Below are positions 27,961-36,336 of a stretch of DNA of 64,000 bases, in pieces (positions within the stretch are counted from its first letter, which is position 1; each line of letters opens with the position of its first letter). Source of the DNA: EX4484-217-1 sp964496035 (GTDB taxonomy: Archaea > Thermoproteota > Thermoprotei_A > EX4484-217-1). The notes beneath the pieces are model-generated. The model did not search any database. It worked only from the letters and a program-made list of their open reading frames with translations, and was not told the DNA's origin. The position numbers were made by a program, and so were the translations under genes. The stretch is taken from contig CAZBXI010000001.1 of the NCBI GenBank assembly GCA_964496035.1, positions 1 to 64,000 on the forward strand. Direction: 5' to 3'.

Positions 27961-28595
27961 TATGGTTTAATAGCAAAATAGGGTATATATCTTCTTATAA
28001 AAATGTAGGCATTTACGTAGGGGCGGTCTTTCCTAGCATCAGATGATAAATCAACATATCCTAGTCTCCAAAGGTAGGATAAAGCTAGAAGGTACATGCT
28101 ACGATATTTTTCCATAAGATTCGCATATTGAACTTCATCATTAAAGAATTTCCTTACGAAAATTTCATCCTTAAAGTAAGGTTCTAAGACCTCTTTATGT
28201 TTCTTAATAAATTCACATGCGAGAGATACTGTGTAACTGCTTCTGTGGAAGGCTATTTTGGATAGAGGATCAAAATAATAATTAATAGACTTAATTGTGT
28301 AAGGAAAACTTCTACAAATCAGAGGTTTATACTTGTCATGAATTAGGCAAAGATTTTTCCTGCTCAGAAACGGGCATTTACCGTTCTTGCCTAATTGCAT
28401 ATGATACGTTAAAACTATATTCACGCTACTTACGCGATCATATATTGAATATCCTTCAATAAATCTTAACTTTACATTATGGAGTTTAGCTAGGTCATTT
28501 AAGATAAGAACTTCATGGGGTAATAATGAAATAGGGCTTGCCATGCAGCAAATGCCGCATCGAAGACAGGAGAATTTTATATGGTCCTCGCTCAC
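27957..28595 (-). CDS. YkgJ-type cysteine cluster protein
   Basis: A 212-residue protein. An N-terminal CLRCGICC and later CPFLSRKNLCLIHDKYKPLICRSFPY give the YkgJ/CxxCxxCC pattern (PF03692), a zinc or iron-sulfur site of unknown function. It overlaps the convergent metallohydrolase gene by 4 bp. Confidence 0.8.
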   Translation of the reverse strand: MSEDHIKFSCLRCGICCMASPISLLPHEVLILNDLAKLHNVKLRFIEGYSIYDRVSSVNIVLTYHMQLGKNGKCPFLSRKNLCLIHDKYKPLICRSFPYTIKSINYYFDPLSKIAFHRSSYTVSLACEFIKKHKEVLEPYFKDEIFVRKFFNDEVQYANLMEKYRSMYLLALSYLWRLGYVDLSSDARKDRPYVNAYIFIRRYIPYFAIKPY

Positions 28596-28695
28596 CCTAC
28601 CTTGTCCCCTACAATTTCCTAACCATTGTTAATTTACTTTTACAATAGCTTATAAATACAGTGTATTTTTAAATATTTTACCTTAACCTTAAAAT

Positions 28696-28737
28696 AATCA
28701 CCTTACCCTAGTCAGTAATAGGCTAAGACAGGTGATT
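28696..28737 (+). repeat. 8-bp stem upstream of the DUF72 gene
   Basis: AATCACCT (28696-28703) and AGGTGATT (28730-28737) are perfect inverted copies. An inner CCTA/TAGG pair lies inside a 26-nt loop. The stem ends 5 bp before the DUF72 ATG and would hide the GGTGA ribosome-binding site when folded. It could be a leader hairpin or an operator. Confidence 0.4.
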
Positions 28738-28742
28738 CCTTA

Positions 28743-29504
28743 ATGGTGGTTTTTAAAGTAGGATGTTGCGGGTTTCCGGTTTCGAGGTCAAGGTATTTTA
28801 AAACACATAGTCTCGTTGAAATTCAGCAAACGTTTTACAAGTTACCTTCCAAGAAAACTCTAGTACGTTGGAGAAACGAAGCACCCGAGAACTTCGAATT
28901 TACTATTAAGGCATGGCAGGTTATAACGCATTCTCCAAGTAGCCCTACATGGAAGAAAAGTGGCATTAAGGTTCCTGATGAATTAAAAGATAAATATGGA
29001 TATTTAAGACCGACAAAGGAAAATTTTGAAGCATGGAACATGGTAGAAGAAGCTGCTGAAATATTAGGCGCGAAAATAATTGTTGTTCAGACACCTCCAT
29101 CGTTTAATTATACCGATGAGAATTTTAACAATGCCATAGAGTTCTTCAGTAGAGTAGCTAAGAAAACGGAATTTATCATTGCATGGGAGCCACGAGGTAC
29201 ATGGCTTAACAACCTAGAAAAGATTAGAGAGATTATTGAAAAAACAGGTATAATTCATTGTATTGACCCTTTCATTAAAGACCCGGCTGTAATAGGACAC
29301 ACGGTTTACTTACGACTTCACGGAAGAGGTAAGAGGTGGCCCAATTACAAATATAAGTATACGGATGAGGATCTAGTAGAATTAAAAAAGAAAATATTTA
29401 GATATGGATCTGTGGGTGCTAAGGAGGTTTATATTCTATTTAACAACGTATACATGTATAATGATTCACTTAAGTTTAAGAAACTCCTTAGTATTGAGGA
29501 TTAA
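28743..29504 (+). CDS. DUF72 (YecE-like) protein
   Basis: A 253-residue TIM-barrel-like protein with the family markers VGCCGFP, LVEIQQTFYKLP, FEFTIKAWQVITH and a late YILFNNVYMYNDS. DUF72 is widespread and uncharacterised. It heads a likely operon with a small membrane protein and a glycosyltransferase. Confidence 0.88.
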   Translation: MVVFKVGCCGFPVSRSRYFKTHSLVEIQQTFYKLPSKKTLVRWRNEAPENFEFTIKAWQVITHSPSSPTWKKSGIKVPDELKDKYGYLRPTKENFEAWNMVEEAAEILGAKIIVVQTPPSFNYTDENFNNAIEFFSRVAKKTEFIIAWEPRGTWLNNLEKIREIIEKTGIIHCIDPFIKDPAVIGHTVYLRLHGRGKRWPNYKYKYTDEDLVELKKKIFRYGSVGAKEVYILFNNVYMYNDSLKFKKLLSIED

Positions 29505-29507
29505 CAT

Positions 29508-29747
29508 ATGAAAGTAGATAATGTGGTTCCCGTTCTCGTAATAATGTTCATCGCATGGGTAGGATTGCTTATTACTCTATACGTAATTAACTTAATTGTT
29601 TCAATAATTCCTCAAGGAGTAAGCAATACGGAGAAGCTCCTGTATTCTATAGTTAAAATAGGGTTATCGGCGTTCGTTGCCTTTGTATGGTTGAGCTTAT
29701 GGTTTCTAATGACATTAAAATACAGGAATATGTATTTAAGGAAGTGA
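29508..29747 (+). CDS. Small two-helix membrane protein
   Basis: A 79-residue protein with two strongly hydrophobic segments (about 8-33 and 48-70) and a basic C-terminus. It starts 3 bp after the DUF72 stop, and its end lies just before the glycosyltransferase start at 29753. It may accompany that membrane enzyme, but no family is recognised. Confidence 0.6.
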   Translation: MKVDNVVPVLVIMFIAWVGLLITLYVINLIVSIIPQGVSNTEKLLYSIVKIGLSAFVAFVWLSLWFLMTLKYRNMYLRK

Positions 29748-29752
29748 ATCCA

Positions 29753-31159
29753 ATGAGCAATATACTGTTACTCTTAATGTTGCTTTCCTATACTATCTTC
29801 ATGATACCCTTTATATTACAATTGATCTATTTTATTACTTCTACCAAGAAAAATCCTAAACTACATGGCGGTAAGTTTATACATTCTACATCTCCTCATG
29901 TATCCATATTAGTCCCGGTAAGGAATGAAGACCCACAATTAATAGTTAAACTACTTAGAACTATAAGCAGATTACACTACGACAAAAGTAAATTAGAGGT
30001 TATCATAATAAGCGATGATAGAAAAGAGGACTTCTTAAAACTCAATAATGCCATACAGCAAGTACTTGGAAGCTTAGGCTATGAAGTTAAGCTTCTGTGG
30101 AGATCTAAACCTATAGGGTACAAAGCTGGAGCGTTAAATTATGGTCTAAAATATGCGAAAGGGGAAATCATTGCGGTATTTGATGTCGATAGTGAACCTG
30201 AGCCTAACATACTAAGCGTGGTCTTGAATTACATGAGAAGCGGATATCATGCGGTTATGGTTAAATGGGTTCCTTCAAATACTCATGAAAGCTTACTAAG
30301 TGAAGCTGTTGGCCTATATCAGGAATTCGCTTTTAAAACACTTTTTGCAGGCAGGTTTAATGTTCTAGGATACACTAGTCTAGCAGGATCAGGTTTCTTT
30401 ATCAGCAGAAAAGTTTTAGAGAATGTAGGCGGTTTCTGCGAAGAAACTATTCTAGAAGACGTAGATTTGGGACTTAGACTATTCCTTAAAGGATATAAAA
30501 TATGCTATACTGAAGACACTTACGTTCGTCTAGAAGTTCCCTCCAGTTACGCATCGTATAAGGAGCAACAGAAACGTTGGGCCTATGGTGCTCTACAAAT
30601 ACTTAAAAAATACTTTAGAGCCATATTGAAATGTCGAAGAACTCTTATTGAGAAACTAGAGTACATTACATATTTGGCTCAATACCTTTCCTCGTTGTTT
30701 CTAATGCTTTTCTCTCTTATGCTTGTGCTTTATCTTTGCTATGCAGATATGGAGCTCGTAGTACTATATTTATTTGCTGCTTGGCTTACTGTCTTCGTAA
30801 TGTACTCTCTATTCTTCATGTCCTTCGGGATAAGTAAGGGATTATCAGCCTTTAGAGCATTAAGAATTATAGGTAGAATTTCCGGAATTACTTATCCTAT
30901 GATACCTCACTTAATATCAGCAATGCTCAAAGCTGCATCAGGTAAAAGATTTTTCTGGTTTGTCACACCCAAGGGACGGAAAAAGCAAAGCACGAGAAGA
31001 AAGATGTCTCTACTTTATGAAACCCTATTTTACCTTGCATTAACAACGTTAGCACTTTATGTCATTATTAAAGGTTACCTGATAGCTTCTCTATGGTTGC
31101 TTTTACAGTTAAGTTCTGCACCATACTTTTATCATATGTTTCTAAGAGGAAAAGTATAA
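29753..31159 (+). CDS. Membrane glycosyltransferase family 2 (cellulose-synthase-like topology)
   Basis: 468 residues from the ATG at 29753, which follows the preceding stop by 5 bp. A start at 29687 would overlap the previous gene. One N-terminal helix precedes a GT-A catalytic domain with VPVRNEDP, DVDSEP, EDVDLGLRL and QQKRWAYG (the QxxRW motif of processive GT2 enzymes). Four or so C-terminal membrane helices follow. It probably transfers sugar from a nucleotide donor to a lipid or polysaccharide at the membrane. Acceptor unknown. Confidence 0.88.
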   Translation: MSNILLLLMLLSYTIFMIPFILQLIYFITSTKKNPKLHGGKFIHSTSPHVSILVPVRNEDPQLIVKLLRTISRLHYDKSKLEVIIISDDRKEDFLKLNNAIQQVLGSLGYEVKLLWRSKPIGYKAGALNYGLKYAKGEIIAVFDVDSEPEPNILSVVLNYMRSGYHAVMVKWVPSNTHESLLSEAVGLYQEFAFKTLFAGRFNVLGYTSLAGSGFFISRKVLENVGGFCEETILEDVDLGLRLFLKGYKICYTEDTYVRLEVPSSYASYKEQQKRWAYGALQILKKYFRAILKCRRTLIEKLEYITYLAQYLSSLFLMLFSLMLVLYLCYADMELVVLYLFAAWLTVFVMYSLFFMSFGISKGLSAFRALRIIGRISGITYPMIPHLISAMLKAASGKRFFWFVTPKGRKKQSTRRKMSLLYETLFYLALTTLALYVIIKGYLIASLWLLLQLSSAPYFYHMFLRGKV

Positions 31160-31219
31160 TTAAGAATTCAGCATTTACCAAGATAGCAGAGGTTACGAAA
31201 TAATATATGGTGCACATGT

Positions 31220-32581
31220 ATGGTTGCGAGAGAGAAGTATGACGTAGTCATAATTGGTGGCGGCGTTTCAGGGCTTTTCCTTTCAAGATTAATTGCTGAG
31301 AAAGGATATACTGTAGCCGTTGTCGAGATGAAACCCATGAACAAGATAGGGGAGAAAATTTGCGGTGATGCTGTAGATAGAAAATACTTTGCCAAGCTAG
31401 GGTTAAAAGAGCCTATGGGTAATGAAGTAGAAAATGTAGTAAAGGAAGTGAGAATTTACTCCCCTAGCGAAAAAGCTTTCCTAATAGTTAAAGGTGAGGG
31501 CTTTGAGCTAAATAGGAAAGTCTTTGGTCAGAGGTTATTGAAGGAGGCTTTAGAATCGGGTGTTATAGTTCTGGGTAGTAGCTGTTTGAAAAAAGCTGTT
31601 ATTAAAAACAATGTAGTTACTGAAGTTATTATTCACGATGGAAATAGAGGAAGAGATGTTGTTCTTGAAGGTAGGGTGTTTGTTGATGCTAGTGGAATAT
31701 CTGGGGCCCTTAGAACAAGACTTCCCAGTCACTGGTGGATTTCCGAGAAAATAAATGCATCAGAAACTGCAGTTGCCTATAGGGAAATAAGGGTTTTGAG
31801 CAAGGACATAGAAGACTATGATGCTTTACGAATTTACTTATCTCAAAAAATAACGCCTGGAGGTTATTGGTGGTTCTTCCCTAAGGGTCCTAGGAAGGTA
31901 AATATCGGCTTAGGTGTTCAAGGAGGTAGAGGATTAAACCCTATAAGGATATTTTACAAGCATATTGTTCCTAGAAAAGTTTTGAAAGGATCAAAAATAG
32001 TTAGTTATGGTAGTGGTGTAGTTCCAACAAGGAAACCTTTGAAAACCCTTGCTTTCTCTAATGTATTAGTCGTAGGTGATGCCGCATTCACTGCAAACCC
32101 TATTCATGGAGGTGGTATAGGTCCTTCCTTAACTTCAGCCTGGGCTGCGTCTAAGGCCATAGTAAATGCGCTTGAGCTGGGCATGATCTCTACAGGAACT
32201 CTATGGATTGCTAATAAACTGTATATTGAAGCTTATGGAGCAAAACAAGGCTCATTAGACTTTTTAAGGATATTCTTACAGCGCCTAAGCGATAACGACT
32301 TAAATTACATTATAGAGAAAAAGGTTATTTCAGACGATGAATTTTTAGAGGTAAGCACGACAGGAGATTTAAGGCTAAGTCTTGTAGAAAAAATGCTTAA
32401 AGCAATTAAGTTTATTAGGAAAACAAGTTTATTATTCAAGCTTCGTATTCTTGCAGACTACATGAAGAAAGCTAAACAACACTACATGGCTTATCCAAAT
32501 AATCCAAGAGACCTACCCAAATGGGAAAGCAAATTACTAAAGCTTTATAGGGAATTTGAAAGCAAACTAAGTATAACATAG
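31220..32581 (+). CDS. Geranylgeranyl reductase-family flavoprotein
   Basis: A 453-residue FAD enzyme with an N-terminal GGGVSGLFLSRLIAEKG dinucleotide fold, the KICGDAV motif and GDAAFTANPIHGGGIGPSL. This matches archaeal digeranylgeranylglycerophospholipid reductases, which saturate the isoprenoid chains of membrane lipids. A second, more divergent member lies at 61807-62994. Which of the two acts on lipids cannot be told from sequence. Confidence 0.85.
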   Translation: MVAREKYDVVIIGGGVSGLFLSRLIAEKGYTVAVVEMKPMNKIGEKICGDAVDRKYFAKLGLKEPMGNEVENVVKEVRIYSPSEKAFLIVKGEGFELNRKVFGQRLLKEALESGVIVLGSSCLKKAVIKNNVVTEVIIHDGNRGRDVVLEGRVFVDASGISGALRTRLPSHWWISEKINASETAVAYREIRVLSKDIEDYDALRIYLSQKITPGGYWWFFPKGPRKVNIGLGVQGGRGLNPIRIFYKHIVPRKVLKGSKIVSYGSGVVPTRKPLKTLAFSNVLVVGDAAFTANPIHGGGIGPSLTSAWAASKAIVNALELGMISTGTLWIANKLYIEAYGAKQGSLDFLRIFLQRLSDNDLNYIIEKKVISDDEFLEVSTTGDLRLSLVEKMLKAIKFIRKTSLLFKLRILADYMKKAKQHYMAYPNNPRDLPKWESKLLKLYREFESKLSIT

Positions 32582-32592
32582 GGGGTTTCATC

Positions 32593-32844
32593 ATGACATT
32601 TTACTGGCAGAGATGCGGGATATGTGGTAAATATTATCCAATAGATAAATGTTTCCTACATCCTGAAATATCTGTATGTGCTTACTGCTGCCTATTTTGT
32701 GCCGAAAGAAACCACTGTACGAAACCAGCATGGTATTCTGCGGTAAAGCCAGTAACTAAAGAGGAAAAAGAGCGGAGAGAGAGGGAAGCTGCTGAGGAGA
32801 AGATACAAAAAGTGTTGGAAGAATTACTGGGCAAGTTAGGATAA
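32593..32844 (+). CDS. Small cysteine-rich zinc protein
   Basis: An 83-residue protein with CGICGKYYPIDKC and CAYCCLFCAERNHC in the first half, consistent with one or two zinc sites, and a charged helical tail (KEEKERREREAAEEK). It is 11 bp after the reductase gene and probably in the same transcript. Function unknown. Confidence 0.65.
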   Translation: MTFYWQRCGICGKYYPIDKCFLHPEISVCAYCCLFCAERNHCTKPAWYSAVKPVTKEEKERREREAAEEKIQKVLEELLGKLG

Positions 32845-32851
32845 TCCAATC

Positions 32852-33613
32852 TTAGGCCTTAGCTCTTGGAGCAACCCAGTATGTTAACGTTCCTCCTCCA
32901 GGTACATCGAAGACTATTTTCATAGGCATTGATGATCCAAATTCTAAAGTTACTGTTTCAGAGGCTGATGTAGCTTTAAGTGCAGCTTCTAATAGGTCTA
33001 TACCGTATGTTGACCTAACTTCTGCTTCATTAACGACCATTGATATGAGGGGTCTATCAGGGAGTAATATATTGTAGTACTCTTTCTGAGGGGTTATTGT
33101 CCGAACTTCTATTTTATCTTGTGTTGCAATGAATTCTATTTCATCGCCTACTATTTTCGCATCCTTTATTATGTTTTTAAAGTCATCACTTACCATTCTA
33201 ACGCTTACAGGTAACTCTATCTTTGGCTCAGGTAGTTTTTCAACAACACCTTCTCTTAAAGGCACATAGAACGTTCTTCTATAGCCCAGTTTCCTATCTA
33301 TAAATGTTACCTTTAACCTCCTATATTCTCTTTCAAGAGTTAACTCTAGCATGTCATTTCTTGACCCTCTTTTTACAGTTCTATTAAATTCATCGGCACT
33401 AGCAATGAATGTTACTTCTTTAGAGCATTCGTATTCTTCAAATGCTAATGAAGGTAAAGTAAGTATTATCATCGTGGTTTTATCTGGACTGAGAACTTTA
33501 ACTGTGAGTCCGTTTTCATTTGCTGTAAAGGGTATTTCGCTAGCTATTTTTGCTAAAGTTTGGGCAATATATTTAAACTTAGATGCCGAAGGGTAGACTG
33601 CTCTAAAGTCCAT
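32852..33613 (-). CDS. pcn: DNA polymerase sliding clamp (PCNA)
   Basis: A PCNA of 253 residues if started at the ATG at 33613 (MDFRAVYPSASKFKYI), which follows GGTGA by 5 nt and matches the usual length. An upstream ATG at 33634 would add seven residues. The family features are present: the ANENGLTVKVLSPDKTTM region, SADEFNRTVKR, the interdomain loop and the C-terminal APRA tail. It encircles DNA as a trimer and tethers polymerases and nucleases. Crenarchaea often have several PCNA genes; only one is in this window. Confidence 0.95.
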   Translation of the reverse strand: MDFRAVYPSASKFKYIAQTLAKIASEIPFTANENGLTVKVLSPDKTTMIILTLPSLAFEEYECSKEVTFIASADEFNRTVKRGSRNDMLELTLEREYRRLKVTFIDRKLGYRRTFYVPLREGVVEKLPEPKIELPVSVRMVSDDFKNIIKDAKIVGDEIEFIATQDKIEVRTITPQKEYYNILLPDRPLISMVVNEAEVRSTYGIDLLEAALKATSASETVTLEFGSSMPMKIVFDVPGGGTLTYWVAPRAKA

Positions 33614-33703
33614 AATAGTCACCATATAAATCATATATAGACTAAACCTTAAAATGTTATTCTAGTCTTAAAAATTATTGTAGCAGCTAGCGTTGGTGTC
33701 TAC

Positions 33704-34084
33704 ATGAAGTTGGATTTGAAGGTTCTGCTGGGAAATTATAAATACGTCGAACTTCATTTAGCGGATGCTCTGAAACTTCTTGGCATGCTTGAAGAAAAAT
33801 TTCCGAATAAGATAAAGGATATTTCTGAGGTTCGACGCATTATAGAGAACTTTGATGTATTTTACGATATTGCCAAGAGAAAATTTAAAGATTATATTTT
33901 AATACCGCATGAGCCTAGCGATATGCTACTTGGTAGAGTGTTATTTGATAAGGTTAAGCTCATAAGAACGAGTAACGCTAAGAAGATAGGTTTATTTTTC
34001 GATAAAAATATTAAGCTAAAAGATATAGTTGAGGCACTAAAGAGTTTAGGTTTTGAAGTTAATGTCATTGAAAGCTCTATTTGA
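33704..34084 (+). CDS. Hypothetical protein
   Basis: A 126-residue alpha/beta protein that I do not recognise; it is rich in Lys, Asp and Leu and has no cysteine. It lies between PCNA and the Rpo13-like gene and is divergent from PCNA. Function unknown. Confidence 0.6.
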   Translation: MKLDLKVLLGNYKYVELHLADALKLLGMLEEKFPNKIKDISEVRRIIENFDVFYDIAKRKFKDYILIPHEPSDMLLGRVLFDKVKLIRTSNAKKIGLFFDKNIKLKDIVEALKSLGFEVNVIESSI

Positions 34085-34087
34085 ACA

Positions 34088-34324
34088 TTACTTTCTCTTT
34101 CTTCTCTTAGGTTTAGGTTTGACCCTAGCTTTCTTAGCCTTTATGAGTTCTTTTATTGACATTTTTCCTCCAAGAATGTTTTCCCAAAACTCTGTTATTT
34201 CAATGAAAAACTCTAGATCTTGAATAGAAAATTCTTCTCCATATTCTTCTTCGGCAATCACCTCAGTTATCTCAGTACGTGCTCTCTCTGTTTCCTCAGA
34301 CAATTCCTCTGTTTCAGAAGTCAA
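34088..34324 (-). CDS. rpo13: Probable RNA polymerase subunit Rpo13
   Basis: A 78-residue protein with three parts: an acidic N-terminus (EELSEETERARTEITEVIAEEE), a core FSIQDLEFFIEITEFWENIL followed by GGKMSIKELI, and a lysine/arginine tail. This is the layout of Sulfolobus Rpo13. As I remember that protein, its helix-turn-helix core reads SIQDIELLMKNTEIWDNLLNG, and its basic tail contacts DNA in the polymerase cleft. The TTG start gives a slightly shorter protein than the roughly 100 residues of Sulfolobus. Rpo13 occurs only in crenarchaeal lineages. Confidence 0.8.
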   Translation of the reverse strand: MTSETEELSEETERARTEITEVIAEEEYGEEFSIQDLEFFIEITEFWENILGGKMSIKELIKAKKARVKPKPKRRKRK

Positions 34325-34410
34325 TAGTATTTAAACCTCCCGCGCTATTGTTTGAAAGCTTATTTGCAACATTTAGTATTTTAAGGAAGTTTAAAAGTAT
34401 TATTGCTGAG

Positions 34411-36231
34411 TTAGATTTCTATTTTCACTATGGCGGGTTCTGCTAGTCTACTATCTCTTACTATAGCATAGAATCTAGGCATATAATAAAGTGCTTCCTT
34501 AAAAATTTCCAGCCTATTTTCCGAAATATATCCTGCTAAGGTCTTAGCCATATAGTCTAAGTTTTCTGGTTCAGAAAGTTTAAAGGATATTTTTAATGCA
34601 CTATTTGCTATTATGCCTTCATCTATGTCTAGTGGTTGCTGCGTTATTATTATGAAGCCTATACCATACTTCCTACTTTCCATCATTAGTCTCGCTACTA
34701 GAGAAGGTTCTGTGCTTCTTCTACATATTCTATGGGCTTCATCAATAACTATGTAGTGTGATAATCCCATACTCTCTCCTGAAACATACATGTAATGAGC
34801 TATTTTTCTTAGCAATGTTTCTGAGAGAATAGCTTTCACGTGGTCCCCAGGTAGATTAGCCATAGCTATTACGCTAGGTTTACTAAGAATATCTGAGAAG
34901 CTTATTGTTGTTTCCCTAAATATAGATGTAGACAATAATCTGATGTATGGTTTTAATCCTTCATATCTTGATCTTTCACCACTACTTCTAGCATATTCTA
35001 TTCTTTTCTCTATAACCCTAAGTAGTGTCAGAAACGTCGGGGGTTTAAATTTCCATGTTTCAGGGTCATCATTTACTATTCCTTTTTCAGCATAAGCTTC
35101 TTCTAAAAGATCTTCAAGAACAGCTCTTTGAAGGTTACCTAGCCTAAATACGCGTTGTATAGTGTCCGCTACTTGAACTATTCTTTCTCTTGGAGAACAC
35201 TCGTCAAGTTCTAAAGGATTTATAGATATTTTAGAAGCATCTACTACTATACCGCCAAGTTCCTCAATAACTTTAACGTATTCGTTATGTGGATCTATAA
35301 CTAAGCATGGTATTGCCCATTGATAGTAAAGTTCCTTTATTAGTTTTTTAGCTAGGCTTGATTTACCTGTGCCACTACTTCCAGCTATCAAAATGTGGTA
35401 ATTTATTTGAGAATAAGGGTTATAAGTGTATGTTCCTGATTCAACTCTCCAATACCAGCTTGGCGACTTGGGTATGTGAAGTTTTTCCTTTAACCATACA
35501 TTAGCTGGTTTACCGTACACCAATCTAGAAACTATTCTACCTATCTTAACACCTTCTATTGCCTTTTCCTCTTCCACCATGCTTTCAGTTGCAACACCTT
35601 TAAACATCGCGTATGGGAGAGAAATCCATGAAGCTATAGCATATAGGTTCCTGCTTATTTTATGACCTTTTAGAACAAGTAGTGATAAAGAGAATATTAC
35701 TCCAAGAATATACACTATCTCTTCGTAGAACCCCATAGGCTTAACTAATGTTATGAGAGAGGCGATAGCTATTATAATAAATGACTTAGCTAGTAGAGTT
35801 TTCTGAAAGCCCTTTATAGATATTTTTAGGTCTTTTATTCTATCGATTACTATGTCTCCTCTTTTAAGAATTAAGCTCCATGAGTAGTAGGATGCTATGA
35901 AGGCTGAAAACGTTATAGCGTAAGTTACAGGGTTTCCAACAATGTTGTCTATATTCATCATTAACATAGCCAATTTATACTCAGGAGTAAACATTAAACA
36001 TATGCTTAATACCTTCTTTACGGTTAACAGTGAAAGTATAGCTGAGAATGTTTCTGTTAGCGCTGCTATCGGAGATTCAAGAATTATAGACGCAACTATT
36101 AGAGATAACGAAATGAAGGCCCATATCACATATATGTTCGCTATAATAAATGCTTGAATGTTAGATGCTAAGTAAAGTATTATAATTAACTGAGCTACAG
36201 CTATCAAAGTACATTTTAATCCTAGATCCAT
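34411..36231 (-). CDS. Polytopic membrane HerA/DUF87-type ATPase
   Basis: A 606-residue protein. Six or so hydrophobic segments fill residues 5-205. A soluble HerA/VirD4-like ATPase domain follows, with Walker A AGSSGTGKS near 284-292, IDEAHR Walker B near 494 and a sensor-like ITQQPLDID. HerA-type ATPases pump DNA or remodel ends; the many N-terminal helices resemble coupling ATPases anchored in a membrane. No nuclease NurA or relaxase lies nearby. It is distinct from the CedB-like ATPase at 44514-46388. Role unknown. Confidence 0.8.
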   Translation of the reverse strand: MDLGLKCTLIAVAQLIIILYLASNIQAFIIANIYVIWAFISLSLIVASIILESPIAALTETFSAILSLLTVKKVLSICLMFTPEYKLAMLMMNIDNIVGNPVTYAITFSAFIASYYSWSLILKRGDIVIDRIKDLKISIKGFQKTLLAKSFIIIAIASLITLVKPMGFYEEIVYILGVIFSLSLLVLKGHKISRNLYAIASWISLPYAMFKGVATESMVEEEKAIEGVKIGRIVSRLVYGKPANVWLKEKLHIPKSPSWYWRVESGTYTYNPYSQINYHILIAGSSGTGKSSLAKKLIKELYYQWAIPCLVIDPHNEYVKVIEELGGIVVDASKISINPLELDECSPRERIVQVADTIQRVFRLGNLQRAVLEDLLEEAYAEKGIVNDDPETWKFKPPTFLTLLRVIEKRIEYARSSGERSRYEGLKPYIRLLSTSIFRETTISFSDILSKPSVIAMANLPGDHVKAILSETLLRKIAHYMYVSGESMGLSHYIVIDEAHRICRRSTEPSLVARLMMESRKYGIGFIIITQQPLDIDEGIIANSALKISFKLSEPENLDYMAKTLAGYISENRLEIFKEALYYMPRFYAIVRDSRLAEPAIVKIEI

Positions 36232-36336
36232 GGCTTATTTTTCCCACAATAAAAGTTAAAGATAAAATATTAAATAACCCTAACCACTTATTAGCTTGAA
36301 ATACGGAAGCAGAAATACTGTATTCAATTGATTGCA

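Noticed and set aside
34088..34324. Random acidic/basic low-complexity ORF
   Set aside because: The ordered acidic head, SIQD...WENIL core and basic tail match Rpo13 too closely to be dismissed.
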